Position numbers and translations under genes: made by a program
Notes under the pieces: generated by a model
The model's input: only the letters and a program-made list of their open reading frames with translations
What the model was told of the DNA's origin: nothing
Databases searched by the model: none
NCBI GenBank assembly: GCA_902490355.1
Contig: CABUDN010000040.1
Coordinates: 1-17,397, forward strand
Direction of reading: 5' to 3'
DNA from: an uncultured Oscillibacter sp.
Lineage (GTDB): Bacteria > Bacillota > Clostridia > Oscillospirales > Oscillospiraceae
Length of the DNA: 17,397 nucleotides
Shown here: positions 14,615-17,397 of the stretch, piece after piece
How positions within the stretch are numbered: position 1 is the first letter of the stretch
Layout: the number at the start of each line of letters is the position of its first letter

Positions 14615-15258
14615 AGCCCTTTAACGCCCTGTTTGTATTCATTTATTATTTGGTCGGATTCGTCAGCGCCATTTTGCATCCCACGGAGGTTATCGGCATG
14701 GAGGAATTGCCCAGAAGCGGCGTACTGCTGTGCCCCAACCATTCCAGCAACTGGGACCCGATTCTGGTGGCGCTGCGGCTGCCCGTCAATTACCGCCTGC
14801 ACATTATGGCCAAGGAGGAGCTGTTCCACTATCCGGTGCTGGGCTGGATTTTGAAGCGGGTAGGGGCGTTTCCGGTCAGCCGGGGCAATAACGATATCCA
14901 GTCCGTGAAGACCGCCATCCAGGCCATCAAGGCCGGAGACAATTTGCTGATTTTCCCGGAAGGGACCGTGATCCGCAACGGAATCGGCTGTGCCGACGGC
15001 CTGCCCGCCCACGCCAAGGGCGGGGTGGCCATGATCGGCGTGCGGACCGGAGCCATTATGGTGCCGGTGTTTGTGGACGGAGAGAAGCGCCTGTTCCATA
15101 AAACCCGCATCATCTTCGGCAAGCCCTATCAGCCGGTGTATACCGGCCGCCACGGCACGGCGGAAGAGATGCAGAAAATTGCCGATGACATTCTGGAGGC
15201 CGCCTATGCCCTGGGCGGGCAGGCCGTGGGAGGTGCACCGCTGTGCCAGGAACCGTAA
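14611..15258 (+). CDS. plsC: 1-acyl-sn-glycerol-3-phosphate acyltransferase
   Basis: Lysophosphatidic acid acyltransferase, 215 residues, which adds the second acyl chain to make phosphatidic acid at the membrane. One N-terminal hydrophobic helix (NALFVFIYYLVGFVSAIL) anchors it. The catalytic HX4D motif is NHSSNWD (His44 to Asp49), the substrate motif is FPEGT (115-119), and the VGAFPVSRG block lies between. The start is the ATG of ATGA overlapping the cmk stop. The 3' end overlaps the ispH-S1 start by 16 bases. Confidence 0.95.
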   Translation: MKPFNALFVFIYYLVGFVSAILHPTEVIGMEELPRSGVLLCPNHSSNWDPILVALRLPVNYRLHIMAKEELFHYPVLGWILKRVGAFPVSRGNNDIQSVKTAIQAIKAGDNLLIFPEGTVIRNGIGCADGLPAHAKGGVAMIGVRTGAIMVPVFVDGEKRLFHKTRIIFGKPYQPVYTGRHGTAEEMQKIADDILEAAYALGGQAVGGAPLCQEP

Positions 15259-17198
15259 TATTGGCCAAAAGCGCGGGTTTTTGCTATGGTGTCCGCCGGG
15301 CAGTGGATCTGGCCCGGAAAACGGCGGTGGAAAGCAACGGCTGCTGGATGCTGGGAGATCTGATCCACAACGCCAATGTGGTCCGGGAGCTGGAGGAGCT
15401 GGGGGTGCGTAAGACCACGGAACCGGAGACCCTGGGTGCCGGGGATACTGTGGTGATCCGTTCCCACGGAGAGCTCAAGCACGTGCTGGACGGGTTGGAA
15501 GAGCGGGGGGCAGCCTGTGTCAACGCCACCTGCCCCAATGTCTGCCGGATTCAAAAGCTGGTGGCGCAGTCCGAGCAGGAGGGCCGCCGGGCCGTCATCA
15601 TCGGCGAGCCCCACCACCCGGAGGTTATGGGACTTGCCAGCTGGTGCGCCCAGCCGCTGGTGTTCAGCGGACCGGAGGATGTTCGGGCATGGCTTGCCGA
15701 GGCTGAATCCAACCGGGATATTCCCTTGACGGTGGTAGCACAAACCACGTGTATTCGTGAACTTTTTGAAACTTCTTGGGAAATTATAAAAAAAGAGTGT
15801 ACAAACGTAAAAATCTTTGATACAATATGTGATGCTACGCATAAACGTCAATCTGAGGCGACGGAAATCGCCGGCAAAGTGGACGTGATGGTCGTGGTGG
15901 GTGACCGTAAAAGTGCCAACACCAAACATTTGACGGAAATTTGCAAGAGGAGCTGCTCCCGGGTGTTCCAGATTGAGGACGCACGAGAGCTCTCGCCGGA
16001 TTTTTTCAATGGTTGTCATGTTGCAGGTCTTACGGCCGGTGCCTCCACGCCCGCGGGCATCATTAAGGAGGTATATGCAACGATGAGCGAAGAAATCAAA
16101 GCGGCCGAAGGCAAAGAGGAGTCCTTCGAGGAATTGCTGAATCAGTCTTTCAAAACTTTAAATACAGGCGACCGGGTAACCGGTATCGTTACTGCCATTA
16201 CCCCCACCGAGGTCCAGGTGGATGTGGGTGCCAAGCAGGCCGCTTACATTAAGCTGAGCGAGCTGACCGACGACCCCAGCGCCAAGCCCGAGGACATCGT
16301 TCATGTCAACGATGAGATTGAGACCGTGGTCGTGCGCGTCAATGATGTGGAAGGCTATGCTGAGCTGAGCAGAAAGCGCCTGGAGTCCATCAAGGTCTGG
16401 GAGAACATCGAGCAGGCCGTGGAGGACAAGACCGTGATGGAGGGTGTTGTCATTGCCGAGAACAAGGGCGGCATTGTCGTCTCCGTCAAGGGCATTCAGG
16501 TCTTCGTGCCCGCTTCTCAGAGCGGCCAGCCCCGCGGTGCGGACCTGAGCTCCATGATCAAGCAGAAGGTCCAGCTGCGCGTGACCGAGGTCAACCGCAA
16601 CCGCCGCCGTGTGGTGGGCTCCATCCGCTCCGTCACCGAGGAGGCCCGCAAGGCTGCTCAGGAGCAGATCTGGTCCAGCATCGAGGTGGGCAAGCACTAC
16701 ACCGGTACCGTCAAGTCCATGACTTCCTACGGTGTCTTCGTTGACATCGGCGGCGTGGACGGCATGGTACATATCTCCGAGCTGAGCTGGAGCCGCATCA
16801 AGACCCCCTCTGAGGTCTGCAAGGTGGGCGACACTCTGGAGGTATATGTCATTGCCTTTGATCCCGAGAAGCACAAGATTTCTCTGGGCGTCAAGGATCG
16901 CAGCATCGATCCCTGGGAAGTCTTCATGAACAAGTACAGCGTGGGCGATGTGGCCTCCGTGCGCATTGTCAAGCTGATGAGCTTCGGCGCCTTCGCTGAG
17001 GTTGTGCCCGGTGTGGACGGCCTGATCCACATTTCCCAGATCGCTGACCGCCGGATCGACAAGCCCGAGGACGTGCTCTCCGAGGGTCAGATTGTGGACG
17101 TGAAGATCACGGCCATCGACGAGGAGAAGAAGAAGATCTCCCTGTCCATCCGTGCGCTTCTCGCACACGCCGCTGAGGAGGAGTCCGAGGAGGAGTAA
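15243..17198 (+). CDS. ispH: IspH (HMBPP reductase) fused to four S1 domains
   Basis: Bifunctional protein, 651 residues. Residues 1-280 are 4-hydroxy-3-methylbut-2-enyl diphosphate reductase, the last step of the MEP isoprenoid pathway. The iron-sulfur ligands are C14 (GFCYGV), C97 (NATCPNV) and C196 (DTICDATHKRQ); substrate residues H42, H75, H125, E127, T168, S224, N226 and S268 fall at the same places as in E. coli IspH. An acidic linker (281-305) leads to four S1 RNA-binding domains at about 307-380, 397-465, 483-553 (YTGTVKSMTSYGVFVDIGG) and 568-638, like ribosomal protein S1 of Firmicutes. This fusion is known in Clostridia. The start is GTG 15243 with GGAGGT 8 bases upstream; it overlaps plsC by 16 bases. 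The S1 part has much stronger codon bias than the IspH part, and an internal ribosome binding site and ATG lie at the junction. Confidence 0.96.
   Translation: MPGTVILAKSAGFCYGVRRAVDLARKTAVESNGCWMLGDLIHNANVVRELEELGVRKTTEPETLGAGDTVVIRSHGELKHVLDGLEERGAACVNATCPNVCRIQKLVAQSEQEGRRAVIIGEPHHPEVMGLASWCAQPLVFSGPEDVRAWLAEAESNRDIPLTVVAQTTCIRELFETSWEIIKKECTNVKIFDTICDATHKRQSEATEIAGKVDVMVVVGDRKSANTKHLTEICKRSCSRVFQIEDARELSPDFFNGCHVAGLTAGASTPAGIIKEVYATMSEEIKAAEGKEESFEELLNQSFKTLNTGDRVTGIVTAITPTEVQVDVGAKQAAYIKLSELTDDPSAKPEDIVHVNDEIETVVVRVNDVEGYAELSRKRLESIKVWENIEQAVEDKTVMEGVVIAENKGGIVVSVKGIQVFVPASQSGQPRGADLSSMIKQKVQLRVTEVNRNRRRVVGSIRSVTEEARKAAQEQIWSSIEVGKHYTGTVKSMTSYGVFVDIGGVDGMVHISELSWSRIKTPSEVCKVGDTLEVYVIAFDPEKHKISLGVKDRSIDPWEVFMNKYSVGDVASVRIVKLMSFGAFAEVVPGVDGLIHISQIADRRIDKPEDVLSEGQIVDVKITAIDEEKKKISLSIRALLAHAAEEESEEE
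15798..15826 (+). promoter_or_regulatory. Candidate internal promoter inside the ispH part
   Basis: TGTACA (15798-15803), a 17-base spacer and TACAAT (15821-15826) resemble a sigma-A promoter. It lies in an AT-rich island (about 15760-15850), unlike the GC-rich surroundings, and 257 bases before the internal S1 start. The boxes rest on codons otherwise uncommon in this window (ACA, ATA, GTA). It is a prediction from sequence only. Confidence 0.4.
16065..16085 (+). promoter_or_regulatory. Candidate internal ribosome binding site and ATG for free S1 protein
   Basis: AAGGAGGT (16065-16072) lies 10 bases before an in-frame ATG (16083-16085, Met281), exactly between the IspH and S1 parts. Starting here would give a 371-residue four-domain S1 protein. 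The same bases encode the KEV common near the end of IspH proteins, so the ribosome-binding match could be partly coincidental. Confidence 0.45.
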
Positions 17199-17217
17199 TT
17201 CTCCGGGATAACCATGT

Positions 17218-17250
17218 AAAAAAGGCAGACCCCTGCGGTCTGCCTTTTTT
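17218..17250 (+). terminator. Rho-independent terminator after ispH-S1
   Basis: GGCAGACC (17224-17231), a 5-base loop and GGTCTGCC (17237-17244) form a perfect stem flanked by AAAAAA and TTTTTT, so it could work on both strands. It lies about 20 bases after the stop. Confidence 0.92.
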
Positions 17251-17284
17251 CAGCAAGGGTCTTGTGATTTTTTTCACGTTTTGT

Positions 17285-17313
17285 TTGCTTTCCTGCATGG
17301 TTCGTGCTATACT
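17285..17313 (+). promoter_or_regulatory. Promoter pointing off the right edge
   Basis: TTGCTT (17285-17290), a 17-base spacer ending in TGC, and TATACT (17308-17313) form a sigma-A promoter with an extended -10. The gene it serves starts beyond the window. About 77 bases of leader are visible, holding a possible 12-codon reading frame (17328-17366). Confidence 0.65.
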
Positions 17314-17397
17314 GTGCTGGAAGAGATATGACCACATTGGTGACATCATACAACGTACTCATTTAACCGGCTCTTCTCCCGGGCCGCCTGAAGCTTC

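Noticed and set aside
15766..15790. TTGAAA followed by TATAAA in ispH as the internal promoter
   Set aside because: The spacing is only 13 bases, too short; the TGTACA-17-TACAAT pair downstream is the better candidate.
16158..17168. Open frame of 336 codons antisense to the S1 domains
   Set aside because: Low-complexity Leu/Gly/His/Asp product from codon bias of the S1 part; no ribosome binding site.
1..17397. CRISPR array, tRNA or rRNA gene, insertion sequence or prophage
   Set aside because: No regularly spaced repeats, cloverleaf sequences, transposase or phage genes were seen; almost all sequence is accounted for by housekeeping genes.

Overview
The window looks like a chromosomal core region of a spore-forming, GC-rich member of the Clostridia (Firmicutes), most like the Oscillospiraceae. 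Four things point there: sporulation genes (a YlmC/YmxH protein and a GerW/YtfJ protein), the scpA-scpB-ytfI-ytfJ-carboxypeptidase-rluB order, an IspH enzyme fused to ribosomal-protein-S1-type domains, and strong AGGAGG-type ribosome binding sites. Very highly expressed genes (rpsB, tsf, the S1 part of the fusion) have a distinct codon choice, with almost only CCC for proline. This placement is inference from gene content, not from a search.

Layout. (1) 1-514: the 5' end of an unidentified minus-strand gene diverges from a ylmC/ymxH-type gene. Between them lies a dyad that reads as a forespore-sigma-like promoter on both strands. (2) 515-2510: a promoter, a structured leader, rpsB, tsf and a terminator. 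(3) 2562-4824: a PcrA/UvrD-like helicase with its own promoter, ending at a long hairpin shared with the converging operon. (4) 6449-4845, minus strand: a small secreted protein with acidic calcium-loop-like repeats, an ECF sigma factor, and a membrane anti-sigma factor whose outer part resembles RsgI. An ECF-type promoter precedes the group. (5) 6544-11718: one promoter, seven closely spaced genes (site-2 protease, scpA, scpB, DUF2953/ytfI, gerW/ytfJ, D,D-carboxypeptidase, rluB-type pseudouridine synthase) and a terminator. (6) 11751-17250: one promoter and five overlapping genes (RpiR-type regulator, BaiN-type flavoprotein, cmk, plsC, ispH-S1 fusion) and a terminator. (7) 17251-17397: a new promoter pointing off the right edge.

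Most of the window is ordinary housekeeping: translation, chromosome condensation, peptidoglycan trimming, rRNA modification, nucleotide, phospholipid and isoprenoid synthesis. The parts most worth a second look are two. The first is the ispH-S1 fusion gene: its ispH half contains an AT-rich island with a promoter-like pair of boxes, and the domain junction carries a strong Shine-Dalgarno sequence and an in-frame ATG, so S1 could be made alone from inside the fusion. The second is the ECF sigma/RsgI-like/acidic-repeat locus, where the anti-sigma factor lacks the Asn-Pro self-cleavage motif expected of RsgI. I see no CRISPR array, tRNA, rRNA, insertion sequence or prophage. No stretch longer than about 240 bases lacks a gene.
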